A stretch of 41,944 nucleotides of DNA from CAYVFC01 sp964450715 (GTDB taxonomy: Bacteria; Myxococcota_A; Polyangia; Polyangiales; JAFGIB01): assembly GCA_964450715.1 (NCBI GenBank), contig CAYVFC010000070.1:1-41944 (forward strand), in the 5' to 3' direction. The notes beneath the pieces are model-generated. The model did no database searches. It was not told the DNA's origin and saw only the letters and a program-made list of their open reading frames with translations. Position numbers and translations under genes: made by a program. Of the stretch, positions 25,436 to 33,382 are shown piece after piece; positions within the stretch are counted from its first letter, which is position 1, and each line of letters opens with the position of its first letter.

Positions 25436-25503
25436 GGGGAACTCCTTGCGCTGGTCCTTCCATCCGTCGGCGCCGAGGCGGCTGCCTTTCGGGAAGAGCA
25501 TTC

Positions 25504-25532
25504 ATTATTTTACATACGCCGCCGTATGTCAA
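25504..25532 (-). promoter_or_regulatory. Promoter with operator palindrome for the B12-type radical-SAM gene
   Basis: On the minus strand, TTGACA (25527-25532) and AATAAT (25504-25509) are 17 bases apart. The 18-base palindrome at 25512-25529 has 7-bp arms ACATACG/CGTATGT and occupies the spacer and the edge of the -35, the usual place for a repressor operator. The leader to the ATG is about 60 bases. Confidence 0.6.
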
Positions 25533-25563
25533 ACGTCGACGACCGCCCGGGGCATGCGGGTAT

Positions 25564-25678
25564 GGGGACGTTGTTTAGAGTTATTGCCCTAACAGGTCGC
25601 TCGTTCCGCGGGCGTTTCGAAGGTACGTCTCTAGTAGACCGTTGTTGTGCAATAACTTAATTACTAAACAACGTCCCC
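25564..25678. repeat. GGGGACGTTGTT inverted-repeat element, copy D
   Basis: The left arm at 25564-25587 and the right arm at 25649-25678 are inverted copies, differing by six bases missing from the left arm. The interior closely matches the reverse complement of copy E (29327-29448), including CGTCTC-(T/C)-(A/G)-GTAGACC. Tandem CGTCCCCGATCC-like units flank the right side (25672-25705). The gap 25436-25851 holds this element, the two promoters noted here and no gene. Confidence 0.75.
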
Positions 25679-25780
25679 GATCCGCGTCCCCGATCCGTCC
25701 CGATCCATTGGGCGCGCGACGTAACACCCCGGGCGGATTGAGGATTGAATTGCACCGCGGCTGCAATTGCGCAGTGGAAC

Positions 25781-25809
25781 TAGACAAGATGTCGTCTCTA
25801 TCATACATT
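25781..25809 (+). promoter_or_regulatory. Promoter of the lipoprotein-porin-PstS-like operon
   Basis: TAGACA at 25781-25786 and TACATT at 25804-25809 with a 17-base spacer; the predicted start of transcription is about 35 bases before the ATG at 25852. Confidence 0.55.
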
Positions 25810-25851
25810 GTAACTTTTCGACAGCGTCGAGTGCACCGGTCAGGAGGGGCC

Positions 25852-26337
25852 ATGAAGAACTTCGTTACTATCGTTGCGATCCTCTTTTGTTCAAACTTCA
25901 CGTTTTCTGCTTGCAGCTTTGATGACGACGAGCGATGCGCTGAGGGCTATACGCTCGTCGATGATACCTGCGTAGAGGACCCGGAAGACCGGTCGTCGGA
26001 GCTCGATAGCTCGGTTGCGGCCGGCGGAACGAGCGGCAACGAAGACGCGGGCGGTAGCGAAAACACGGACGACAACGATGCCGGCGAGCCACCCGCGACC
26101 GTCACCGGCCTGGGCGAAGCGTGTGACACGACCGACGCCGATCCCTGCGCCGGCAATGAGGCGGACTATTGCCTGGCTCAGCCTCCGGCCACCGAGGGCG
26201 AGTGTACCGTCAAGGAGTGCACGCTTTCGCCTGACTCCTGTCCCGCCGACTACTTCTGCTGTGACTTTACCTTCACCGAACACACCATCTGTTTCCCGGA
26301 ACAGATGCGCGCGACCATCGAAGCCATGTGCAACTGA
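25852..26337 (+). CDS. Small cysteine-rich lipoprotein
   Basis: A 161-residue secreted protein with the lipobox FSAC (Cys21). After a short Cys-containing segment (CAEGYTLVDDTC), it has a low-complexity Ser/Gly/Asp/Glu linker (about residues 45-85), then a Cys-rich domain with about ten cysteines (GEACDTTDADPC, DYCLAQ, ECTVKECTLSPDSCPADYFCCDF). This layout is common among surface lipoproteins of Myxococcota; no function is known. CAGGAGGGGCC precedes the ATG. It is the first gene of a three-gene run with an outer-membrane channel and a PstS-like protein (47- and 18-base gaps). Confidence 0.75.
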   Translation: MKNFVTIVAILFCSNFTFSACSFDDDERCAEGYTLVDDTCVEDPEDRSSELDSSVAAGGTSGNEDAGGSENTDDNDAGEPPATVTGLGEACDTTDADPCAGNEADYCLAQPPATEGECTVKECTLSPDSCPADYFCCDFTFTEHTICFPEQMRATIEAMCN

Positions 26338-26384
26338 CCGCTCGACTAGCGGCGTTACCGGACATTCATTTCTGAGGAGACACC

Positions 26385-27881
26385 GTGTCAGCAAAGCGAC
26401 CGATTTCGTTTCTATCGTTTATCCTCATTGCGCTACCGACAACAGCGGTATCAGCCCAGCCGGCGGCCGACCCCGAAACGCCCCCGGAACAAGTCGAAAA
26501 CCCGACCCCGGCGGGCGAAGAAACCGCCGAGGAACCGGTTTCCGAGACGCCTGCTACGGCGGATAAGCCGGCGAAGGCGCCCGCCGCTTTGAGCGAGGCA
26601 GCCGAGGCGCGATTCGAGGCGCAGCAGCAGCGTATCGACCGGCTCGAACTAGAGCTCACCGACACCCGACAACAGCTTGAATCGATGCAACTGGAGGAAA
26701 TGCAGGAGCTGGCAGATATCGAAACGGACCGGACGCTCAGCGTCTATGGCTTTCTCGACGCTTCGTTTCACAAATACTTCGTCGACGAGGGCGGGTTGTT
26801 CGACGGCCTTATCAACGAACACCCCTTCTTCACGACTCAGAACTTGAACCTGTATTTTGCCAGCGAAATGACCGAAACCTTATCGGCGCTGGCCGAGATC
26901 AAGTTCACCTATCTTCCTTTGGGATATGAAAGGGGCCTGACGGTTCCCGGTTTCACAGAGTACGAAAGGACCGATACGTCGGTCATCGATCCGAGGGACA
27001 ACACAACCCTGCGCCTGGGCGGAATCAGTATCGAACGGATGCACGTTACCTGGCAGCCGGCCGACTATTTCGGAGTCATGGTGGGCCGCTATCTAACCCC
27101 TTTCGGTATCTGGAACATCGATCACGGATCGCCGGTGATCATCTCGGTCAGGCCCCCTCACGGCCAGACCTCTAGATTCGTGCCGCTCGAACAGACGGGA
27201 ATCCAACTGTTGGGCCAGCTTTACCCGGCGAGCGAGCTGTTTTTCGACTACGCGCTGACGCTCTCCAACGGCCGCGGTCCCGCCGATTCGGTCATCGACT
27301 ACGATGACAACAAGGGTCTCGGCTTGCGGCTCAAGCTCTCTCACAAAGGTATCGACCACGAGGTTGCTATCGGCACCTACGGCTACATGGGGGATTTCAC
27401 CGACATCGAGCGGGAGGTGGTTTCTTTCGGTCCCTTTGACGTGGACGAGGTGGTATCGACGCACTACGAAGAGCTGGCGGGAAGCATCGACCTGCTGCTC
27501 GAATACAAGGACCTCCGACTGCAGTCCGAATATTTTCGGCGACGAGTCGAGTATACGATGCACGGTCCGTCCATCTTCGGTACGGGGCCGCCAGGCCAGC
27601 TTCAGCCCAACTTTATCCAGTACGATATCTACGTGATGCTCGCCTACACTTTACCGCTCGAATCATGGCTCGGCGAGATGAAGCTCACCCCCTACGTGTT
27701 CTACGAATACGCGGAATCGGACGACTCGGACGATCCAGTAAGCCAAGTCATCAACGCCGGACTCAACTTCAAGCCCTCGCCGTATCTGGTGCTCAAAGCC
27801 GAGCAGTCATTCGTGCACCAGTTCAATCGCGCCAACTCCGGTTTTTCCGTTTTCTCTTTACAACTAGCAGTCTCGTTCTAG
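26385..27881 (+). CDS. Outer-membrane beta-barrel porin, phosphate-porin-like
   Basis: A 498-residue protein. A signal peptide (FILIALPTTAVSAQ) is followed by a Pro/Glu-rich linker, a short coiled coil (about residues 65-105, FEAQQQRIDRLELELTDTRQQLESMQ), then a beta-barrel of about 390 residues with alternating aromatic strands and a terminal SLQLAVSF ending in Phe, the usual outer-membrane assembly signal. The coiled coil probably trimerises it or contacts peptidoglycan. Starts at GTG with GAGGAGACACC upstream. Context with a PstS-like protein suggests uptake of an anion, but solute choice cannot be read. Confidence 0.8.
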   Translation: MSAKRPISFLSFILIALPTTAVSAQPAADPETPPEQVENPTPAGEETAEEPVSETPATADKPAKAPAALSEAAEARFEAQQQRIDRLELELTDTRQQLESMQLEEMQELADIETDRTLSVYGFLDASFHKYFVDEGGLFDGLINEHPFFTTQNLNLYFASEMTETLSALAEIKFTYLPLGYERGLTVPGFTEYERTDTSVIDPRDNTTLRLGGISIERMHVTWQPADYFGVMVGRYLTPFGIWNIDHGSPVIISVRPPHGQTSRFVPLEQTGIQLLGQLYPASELFFDYALTLSNGRGPADSVIDYDDNKGLGLRLKLSHKGIDHEVAIGTYGYMGDFTDIEREVVSFGPFDVDEVVSTHYEELAGSIDLLLEYKDLRLQSEYFRRRVEYTMHGPSIFGTGPPGQLQPNFIQYDIYVMLAYTLPLESWLGEMKLTPYVFYEYAESDDSDDPVSQVINAGLNFKPSPYLVLKAEQSFVHQFNRANSGFSVFSLQLAVSF

Positions 27882-27899
27882 AGGGCGGGAGCATCGAGG

Positions 27900-28403
27900 A
27901 TGACCGTGATGACTCTAAAATCGGTGATACGACGTTTTCGAACTCTACAACCGCTGCACGTTACCGGCACCCTTCTATCGGCTCTGGCGCTTTGGCTCTC
28001 GCTTTCCTCCGTGGGAGGTACCGCCAGTGCCGGCGAAGAGGAAATCCTGGTCGTGGCCAACCTCAAGGTACCGGTGGACGCGATTTCCGAGGCCGATCTT
28101 CGCGCCATCTTTCGGAAGAGCCGCTTAAGTTATCCCGGCGGTGCGCGCGCAGTTCCGATTCACGCTCGATCCGGCTCCCCGCTGCGCCGCGACTTTTTAC
28201 GGCGGGTCCTGCACCTGACCGAGGCCGAGGAGAAAAAGTTCTGGGAGGAGCAAAAAATCAGAAAGGGTATCAAGCCCCCGGCTGAATTCTCCAATACCCT
28301 GAAGGCGGTCTTCCACCTCAAGGGTGCGGTCAGTTACGTCTACCGTTCCCAATTCAAAGAAGGTACCGCCAAGGTCCTGCTCCGTTTGCCGGCGAAGGGG
28401 TAA
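27900..28403 (+). CDS. PstS-like periplasmic substrate-binding protein, short form
   Basis: A 167-residue secreted protein (signal peptide ends at about ASAG, residue 45). The mature part is one lobe of a PBP-like fold: ILVVANLKVPVDAISEADLRAIFRKSRLSYPGGARAVPIHARSGSPLRRDFL resembles the phosphate-binding PstS family, then FWEEQKIRKGIKPP. It is half the length of PstS, and no ABC permease or ATPase is adjacent. Short forms of this type often sit next to porins or signalling genes and may sense rather than transport. GGGAG precedes the ATG; the gene begins 18 bases after the porin. Confidence 0.75.
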   Translation: MTVMTLKSVIRRFRTLQPLHVTGTLLSALALWLSLSSVGGTASAGEEEILVVANLKVPVDAISEADLRAIFRKSRLSYPGGARAVPIHARSGSPLRRDFLRRVLHLTEAEEKKFWEEQKIRKGIKPPAEFSNTLKAVFHLKGAVSYVYRSQFKEGTAKVLLRLPAKG

Positions 28404-28434
28404 GGGGACATCCCCGTCTACGTCCCCCTTTTTT
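28404..28434 (+). terminator. Rho-independent terminator
   Basis: GGGGAC (28404-28409) pairs with GTCCCC (28422-28427) and is followed by a run of six T. It begins directly after the stop of the PstS-like gene and closes the lipoprotein-porin operon. Confidence 0.6.
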
Positions 28435-28437
28435 GCG

Positions 28438-29259
28438 GTGAAGGCGAAAGGCCAGCTCAGGAAGATGGAGGCGACGCACGAGTCGCCGGTCGACTACCGC
28501 CTGCCCGTAGGCGGCGAGACGGTCCGGATTACGCCGTTGCTGGGGCGGAAACTGCGCCTGCACTACCAGGGGGCCATCACCTGTATCCACTGCGGCCGAT
28601 CGACCGGCAAGAGCTTCAACCAGGGGTACTGCTACCCATGCTTTACCCGGCTGGCGCAGTGCGACATTTGCATCGTCAAGCCCGAGCTCTGCCACTTCCA
28701 TCGGGGGACCTGCCGAGAGCCGGATTGGGGAGAGGCCCACTGTATGATCGCGCACAGCGTCTACCTGGCCAACTCGTCGGGCATCAAGGTCGGCATCTCG
28801 CGCGGCGAGCAACCCGTCACCCGCTGGATCGACCAGGGGGCCACTCAGGGCCTGGTCATCCGGCTGGTCCCGGACCGTCTACAGGCGGGGTTGTTCGAGG
28901 CTGCCCTGAGAAACCACGTGTCCGATCGCACGGACTGGCGCCGGATGCTGCGCGAGCAGCCCGCGCCGCTGGACCTGGAGAGCGAGCGCGATCGCATCCT
29001 GGAGCTGCACTGGGAAGGGGGGGCGCCGTCCGAGCTTCCGGGTAGCCCGCCCGCCTCGGCGCGATCCATTTCCATCACCTATCCGGTCTCGTCCTACCCG
29101 TCCAAGCCGAAAAGCTTCAACCTGGACAAGAACCCGGCCGTACAGGGAACGCTGCAGGGCATCAAGGGACAATACCTGATCTTCGACACCGGGGTGATCA
29201 ATGTGCGCAAGCACGCGGGGTACGAGATCGAGCTAGAGGTCGGTAAGGTCGGGGAATAA
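28438..29259 (+). CDS. DUF2797 family protein
   Basis: About 273 residues, matching DUF2797 along its length: GQLRKM at the N-terminus, then a cysteine-rich block (CIHCGRSTGKSFNQGYCYPCF, CDICIVKPELCHFHRGTCREPDWG) able to bind zinc or Fe-S, then HSVYLANSSGIKVGISR and RWIDQGA, a GIY-YIG-like region that may handle nucleic acid. Its function is not established. The GTG at 28438 keeps the conserved GQLRKM but has no ribosome-binding site; ATG 28465 has AGGAAG directly before it and is the alternative. The last residues (VGKVGE) and the stop codon lie within tandem AGGTCGGGGA repeats, so the C-terminus was shaped by the repeat cluster. Confidence 0.8.
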   Translation: MKAKGQLRKMEATHESPVDYRLPVGGETVRITPLLGRKLRLHYQGAITCIHCGRSTGKSFNQGYCYPCFTRLAQCDICIVKPELCHFHRGTCREPDWGEAHCMIAHSVYLANSSGIKVGISRGEQPVTRWIDQGATQGLVIRLVPDRLQAGLFEAALRNHVSDRTDWRRMLREQPAPLDLESERDRILELHWEGGAPSELPGSPPASARSISITYPVSSYPSKPKSFNLDKNPAVQGTLQGIKGQYLIFDTGVINVRKHAGYEIELEVGKVGE

Positions 29260-29565
29260 GGTCGGGGACGAGGTCGGGGACGCGAGGTCGGGGACGTTGT
29301 TGAGTAATTAAGTTAGACGCGAGGTCGGGGACGTTGTTGAGTAATTAAGTTATTGCGCGACCGAAGGTCTACCGGAGACGGGCCTTCAAAACGCCTGTCC
29401 TACGAGCCGATGGTTCGGGCAATTACTTAATTACTCAACAACGTCCCCAACACCCCCGGGCAATTACTTACTCAACAACGTCCCCAACACCCCGTCCCCA
29501 ACACCCTTACTCAACAACGTCCCCAACACCGTCTCGGGCAATTACTTAATTACTCAACAACGTCC
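29246..29565. repeat. Repeat cluster with GGGGACGTTGTT element, copy E
   Basis: Five copies of AGGTCGGGGA lie between 29246 and 29331. GGGGACGTTGTTGAGTAA-type arms read forward at 29290 and 29327 and in reverse at 29419-29448, 29460-29485, 29506-29524 and 29538-29565. The best element is 29327-29448 (122 bp), whose interior is the reverse complement of copy D. The spacing is irregular and copies are truncated, as expected for repeated insertion and decay. The remainder of the gap to 29851 holds the glnA promoter and leader. Confidence 0.75.
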
Positions 29566-29737
29566 GTAACACCCCCTAACACCCACGAAAGCTACAATTT
29601 CGTTGTTTCGCGCCCCCCCCGGAACTTACTAAATTGTATCGGCACTCGCGGTTCCCACGGCGGGAGGCGATACGGTCCCTTGGCTGGTCGTCATTGTTTT
29701 CGAGTAGTTAACCGTGATCCGGGGAGGGCGAAACAAA

Positions 29738-29754
29738 TGGCATGACGGTTGCTA
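29738..29754 (+). promoter_or_regulatory. Sigma-54 promoter of glnA
   Basis: TGGCATGACGGTTGCTA matches the sigma-54 consensus (TGGCAC-N5-TTGCW), with GG and GC exactly 10 bases apart. It implies nitrogen control through an NtrC-type activator; no clear activator site was identified. The leader is about 88 bases and contains a hairpin around GGATCGATCC (29786-29795). Confidence 0.85.
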
Positions 29755-29851
29755 CGCGGAAGGCTGTAACCCATGTAGCCCATGGATCGATCCCCTGGGT
29801 AACATCCCGATCGAAAAGTAAAGTGAGTCATCGATAGAAAGGACCGGAACA

Positions 29852-31276
29852 ATGCTCGCGCTCAAGACACCCAAGGACGTGGTCAACCTCATCTCCAAGG
29901 AGAAGATCGAGGTAGTGGACCTCCGGTTCATGGACCTGCCCGGACTCTGGCAACACTTCTCAATACCGGCGCGCCTTCTCGATACCGACGCTTTCGACAG
30001 CGGCCTCGGCTTCGACGGATCCAGCATCCGTGGATGGCAGAGCATCGACAAGAGCGACATGCTGGTGATACCGGTCACCGACAACGCGTTCGTAGATCCC
30101 TTCTGCCAGGCCAAGACCCTGGTCCTGTTCTGTAACATCGCCGATCCCATCACTGGCGAGGACTACAGCCGCGACCCGCGCAACATCGCCCGCAAGGCCG
30201 AGGCCTATCTGCGCAGCAGCGGGATCGGCGAAACCGCCTATTTCGGCCCGGAGGCGGAGTTCTTCATCTTCGACGACGTCCGCTTCGACCAGAACGAGCA
30301 CGAGGCCTTCTACCACGTGGACTCGGTGGAGGGACGCTGGAACAGTGGCCGGCAGGAGAACCCCAACCTGGGCTACAAGCCCCGCTACAAGGAGGGCTAC
30401 TTCCCGGTGCCGCCGGCCGACAGCATGCAGGATCTGCGCAGCGAGATGATGCTGACCCTGGAGAGCATCGGCGTCGAGATCGAGGCGCAGCACCACGAGG
30501 TGGCCACCGGCGGGCAGGCCGAGATCGACATGCGGTACGCGCCCCTGGTCGACATGGGCGACAAGCTGCTCAAGTACAAGTACGTGATCAAGAACATGGC
30601 CCGCAAGCACGGCAAGACGGTGACCTTCATGCCCAAGCCGCTGTTCCAGGACAACGGCAGCGGCATGCACGTGCACATGTCGATCTGGAAGGAGTCGAAG
30701 AACCTGTTCGCGGGAGACGGCTACGCCGGTCTCTCGGACGCGGGTCGCTACGCCATCGGGGGCATTCTCAAGCACGCCCCGGCGCTTCTGGCCTTCACCA
30801 GCCCCACCACCAACAGCTACAAGCGGCTGGTCCCGGGCTTCGAGGCGCCGGTAAACCTGGCTTACAGCAGCCGCAACCGCAGCGCGGCCATCCGCATCCC
30901 CATGTACTCGACCTCGGCCGCGGCCAAGCGCATCGAGTTCCGCTGCCCGGATCCGAGCTGCAACGGCTACCTGGCCTTCTCGGCCATTCTCATGGCCGGG
31001 CTCGACGGTATACAGAACAAGATCGATCCAGGCGAGCCGCTGGACAAGGATCTGTACGATCTACCGCCGGAGGAGGCTGCCGAGATCAAGCAGACGCCGG
31101 GATCGCTGCGCGAGGCGCTGAACGCGCTGCGCGACGACCACGACTTCCTGCTCAAGGGCGACGTCTTCACCCCGGACATGATCGAGACCTGGTGCTCCTA
31201 CAAGATGGAGAAGGAAGTGCAGGCGCTGGACCTGCGCCCGCACCCCTGGGAGTTCGCCCTGTACTTCGACATCTGA
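29852..31276 (+). CDS. glnA: Glutamine synthetase type I
   Basis: A 474-residue GSI that makes glutamine from glutamate, ammonia and ATP. GFDGSSIRGWQ, FGPEAEFFIFDDV, QDNGSGMHVHMSIWK and RNRSAAIRIP match the active site. NLYDLPPEE-type context (DLYDLPPEE) places the adenylylation Tyr at residue 402, so activity is probably controlled by GlnE-type modification. AAAGGA lies upstream of the ATG. A sigma-54 promoter precedes it. FdhD starts 12 bases downstream, possibly in the same transcript. Confidence 0.97.
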   Translation: MLALKTPKDVVNLISKEKIEVVDLRFMDLPGLWQHFSIPARLLDTDAFDSGLGFDGSSIRGWQSIDKSDMLVIPVTDNAFVDPFCQAKTLVLFCNIADPITGEDYSRDPRNIARKAEAYLRSSGIGETAYFGPEAEFFIFDDVRFDQNEHEAFYHVDSVEGRWNSGRQENPNLGYKPRYKEGYFPVPPADSMQDLRSEMMLTLESIGVEIEAQHHEVATGGQAEIDMRYAPLVDMGDKLLKYKYVIKNMARKHGKTVTFMPKPLFQDNGSGMHVHMSIWKESKNLFAGDGYAGLSDAGRYAIGGILKHAPALLAFTSPTTNSYKRLVPGFEAPVNLAYSSRNRSAAIRIPMYSTSAAAKRIEFRCPDPSCNGYLAFSAILMAGLDGIQNKIDPGEPLDKDLYDLPPEEAAEIKQTPGSLREALNALRDDHDFLLKGDVFTPDMIETWCSYKMEKEVQALDLRPHPWEFALYFDI

Positions 31277-31288
31277 TATACGGGGTGG

Positions 31289-32125
31289 GTGCCGGACAGA
31301 ACGCGTAAACCGCAGGACCGGGGCGCAACCGCCCCGGTCCGCTTCAAAAGGGTCTTCCCCTCGCCCGGATCCGCCGAGCGCCTATCGAGCCGGGTGGTGG
31401 CCGAGCAGGCCATTACCGTCCGCTTCAAGCAAATCGGCGAGTTCACCCTGCTCTGCACCCCGCTCGAGCTCGATGCGCTAGCGGCAGGCTTCGCCAACTC
31501 CGAGGGGATGATCGAGTCGGCCGACGATATCCTCTCCATATCCCGCGACGACGAGCAGCCGGACCTGGTCACGGTCGAGGTCGCCAACCCCTCCGGAGTT
31601 GCCGGCCGCAGGAACATGCTGGTCTCCAGCTCCTGCGGGCTCTGCGGCGTGCGGCTCATCGAGCGGACGCTCTGGAACACGGTACCTGTGCCCCGGTCGC
31701 TGCGCATCAGCGCGGACCTGCTGATCGACATGCCCGACCGGCTGGCGGCCGAGCAGCGCGTATATCGGAAGACCCGGGGCGCGCACGCGGCCGGCATCTT
31801 CGACCAGCGGGGCGAGATCATCGCCTTTGCCGAGGATATCGGCAGGCACAACGCGCTGGACAAGGTCATCGGCAAGTGCCTGCTCGGTGGGTGCTCGGCG
31901 CGGGGGCTGGGAGTGGTGCTGACCAGCCGCGCGAGCTTCGAGATGGTGGCCAAGGCTGGGCGAGCCGGCCTGGAGATCGTCGCCGCTGTCTCGGCTCCCT
32001 CCTCGCTGGCGGTGCAGAGCGCGCGAACGCTGAACATCACCCTGTGCGCGTCGGTGCAGAGGGGCAAGGCGGACGTCTTCACCCATCCCGGACGGATCGC
32101 AACCGGCCGCCGCTCATCGCCATGA
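31289..32125 (+). CDS. fdhD: Formate dehydrogenase accessory sulfurtransferase
   Basis: A 278-residue FdhD. It passes sulfur from a cysteine desulfurase to the molybdenum or tungsten bis-MGD cofactor of formate dehydrogenase. The catalytic CxxC is in SSSCGLCG (about residues 115-122), with EDIGRHNALDKVIG and TSRASFEMVAKAGRAG typical of the family. GTG start. No formate dehydrogenase is in the window, so its client lies elsewhere. It overlaps the next gene by four bases (ATGA), implying translational coupling. Confidence 0.92.
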   Translation: MPDRTRKPQDRGATAPVRFKRVFPSPGSAERLSSRVVAEQAITVRFKQIGEFTLLCTPLELDALAAGFANSEGMIESADDILSISRDDEQPDLVTVEVANPSGVAGRRNMLVSSSCGLCGVRLIERTLWNTVPVPRSLRISADLLIDMPDRLAAEQRVYRKTRGAHAAGIFDQRGEIIAFAEDIGRHNALDKVIGKCLLGGCSARGLGVVLTSRASFEMVAKAGRAGLEIVAAVSAPSSLAVQSARTLNITLCASVQRGKADVFTHPGRIATGRRSSP

Positions 32126-33348
32126 CGGAAGCGAACGCTAACCGGCCCGGCGGCGAGCCCGTCCCAGCGCGCGGCACCCCCGAAGGGGCGACCCGCCGCA
32201 TCTACCTGGCGCTGGCCTTCCTGGCCATCGCGCTCTCGGTGATCGGGACCGGCCACTGGTACGTGGCCAGGCGGCTCGGGGAGCTTCCGGGAATCGAGTC
32301 GCCCTGGCAGACCGCGCTCGGCCTGCTGGTAGGCCTGCTGGGCGTGCTGGCCATCGCTCCGCGCATCGCCCGCCGTGTGCTGGGGGTGCGCGACGTGCGG
32401 CCGCTGGCCTGGCTGGGAGCGGTCTGGATGGGCGTCTTCTTCTACCTGCTGCACCTGTTCGGATTGAGCGACGTGATTCTGCTCGTCGTGGGCATCGACC
32501 GGACGCCGCACGGGGCCGCCCAGGCGGTGGCCGTCTCGCTGGCCACCGGCGCGCTGGTGCTGGGCGGGACCCTCTCCATGGCCACCGGTCCCCACATCCG
32601 CCGCGTGCAAGTGGCGCTGGAACGCTGGCCGCAAGCGCTGGACGGATTCAGGATAGTCCAGATAAGCGACGTACACCTGAGCCTGACCGCCGGCCCGCGC
32701 TTTGCCGAAAAGATCACCCGGCTCTGCAACGAGCTCGATCCCGACCTGATCGCGGTCACCGGCGACCTGGTGGACGGCGGCGTGCGCGAGCTATCCGAAG
32801 CGGCGGCACCGCTGGCCGAGCTGCGCGCCCGACACGGCGTCTTCTTCGTCACCGGCAACCACGAGCACTACGCTGGCGCCGGCAAGTGGGCGCGAAAGGT
32901 GACCGAGCTCGGCATGCAGGTGCTGCGCAACCGGCACGTCACCATCGGCGAAGGGGAGGCCACCTTTCAACTGGCCGGTACCAACGACCGGATGAGCGGG
33001 CAGTACCGGGCCGGCGGCGGCGAGGACCTGCCCGGAGCGCTCGAGGGGACCCGTCCCGGGCTGCCCGTGGTCCTGCTCGCCCACAACCCGAAGACCTTCG
33101 AGGAAGCCGCCGCGCGGGGGGTCGACCTGCAACTGTCTGGACACACCCACGGCGGTCAACTCTGGCCCTTCAACCTGCTGGTCAGGCTGCAGACCCGCTT
33201 CATCGCCGGCGTGTACCGGGTAGGCCGTTCCCAGCTCTACGTGAGCCGCGGCACCGGCTACTGGGGGCCTCCCATGCGGGTGTTCGCGCCGGCCGAGATC
33301 ACCGAGGTCAGTATAAAACGACTTGCCCGCTCGGAATTCGGTTTGTAA
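32122..33348 (+). CDS. Membrane metallophosphoesterase
   Basis: About 408 residues: four hydrophobic segments in residues 25-160, then a calcineurin-like phosphoesterase domain with ISDVHLS, GDLVD, GNHEHY, LAHNP and SGHTHGGQ, the full set of two-metal ligands. This resembles YaeI/YkuE-type enzymes, some of which act on lipid-linked phosphates; the substrate here is not known. The start ATG overlaps the fdhD stop. A downstream gap of 34 bases leads to cydA. Confidence 0.9.
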   Translation: MTEANANRPGGEPVPARGTPEGATRRIYLALAFLAIALSVIGTGHWYVARRLGELPGIESPWQTALGLLVGLLGVLAIAPRIARRVLGVRDVRPLAWLGAVWMGVFFYLLHLFGLSDVILLVVGIDRTPHGAAQAVAVSLATGALVLGGTLSMATGPHIRRVQVALERWPQALDGFRIVQISDVHLSLTAGPRFAEKITRLCNELDPDLIAVTGDLVDGGVRELSEAAAPLAELRARHGVFFVTGNHEHYAGAGKWARKVTELGMQVLRNRHVTIGEGEATFQLAGTNDRMSGQYRAGGGEDLPGALEGTRPGLPVVLLAHNPKTFEEAAARGVDLQLSGHTHGGQLWPFNLLVRLQTRFIAGVYRVGRSQLYVSRGTGYWGPPMRVFAPAEITEVSIKRLARSEFGL

Positions 33349-33382
33349 ATACAAGTACCGGAACGAGAGCGTGGGAGAAGAC

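Noticed and set aside
29290..29565. Repeats resembling a degenerate CRISPR array.
   Set aside because: Repeats occur in both orientations as inverted pairs, spacing is irregular, spacers contain parts of the same repeat, and no cas gene is present.
29776..29800. Hairpin around GGATCGATCC in the glnA leader as a glutamine riboswitch or glnA RNA motif.
   Set aside because: A single short hairpin without the conserved three-way junction of known glutamine RNAs; insufficient support.
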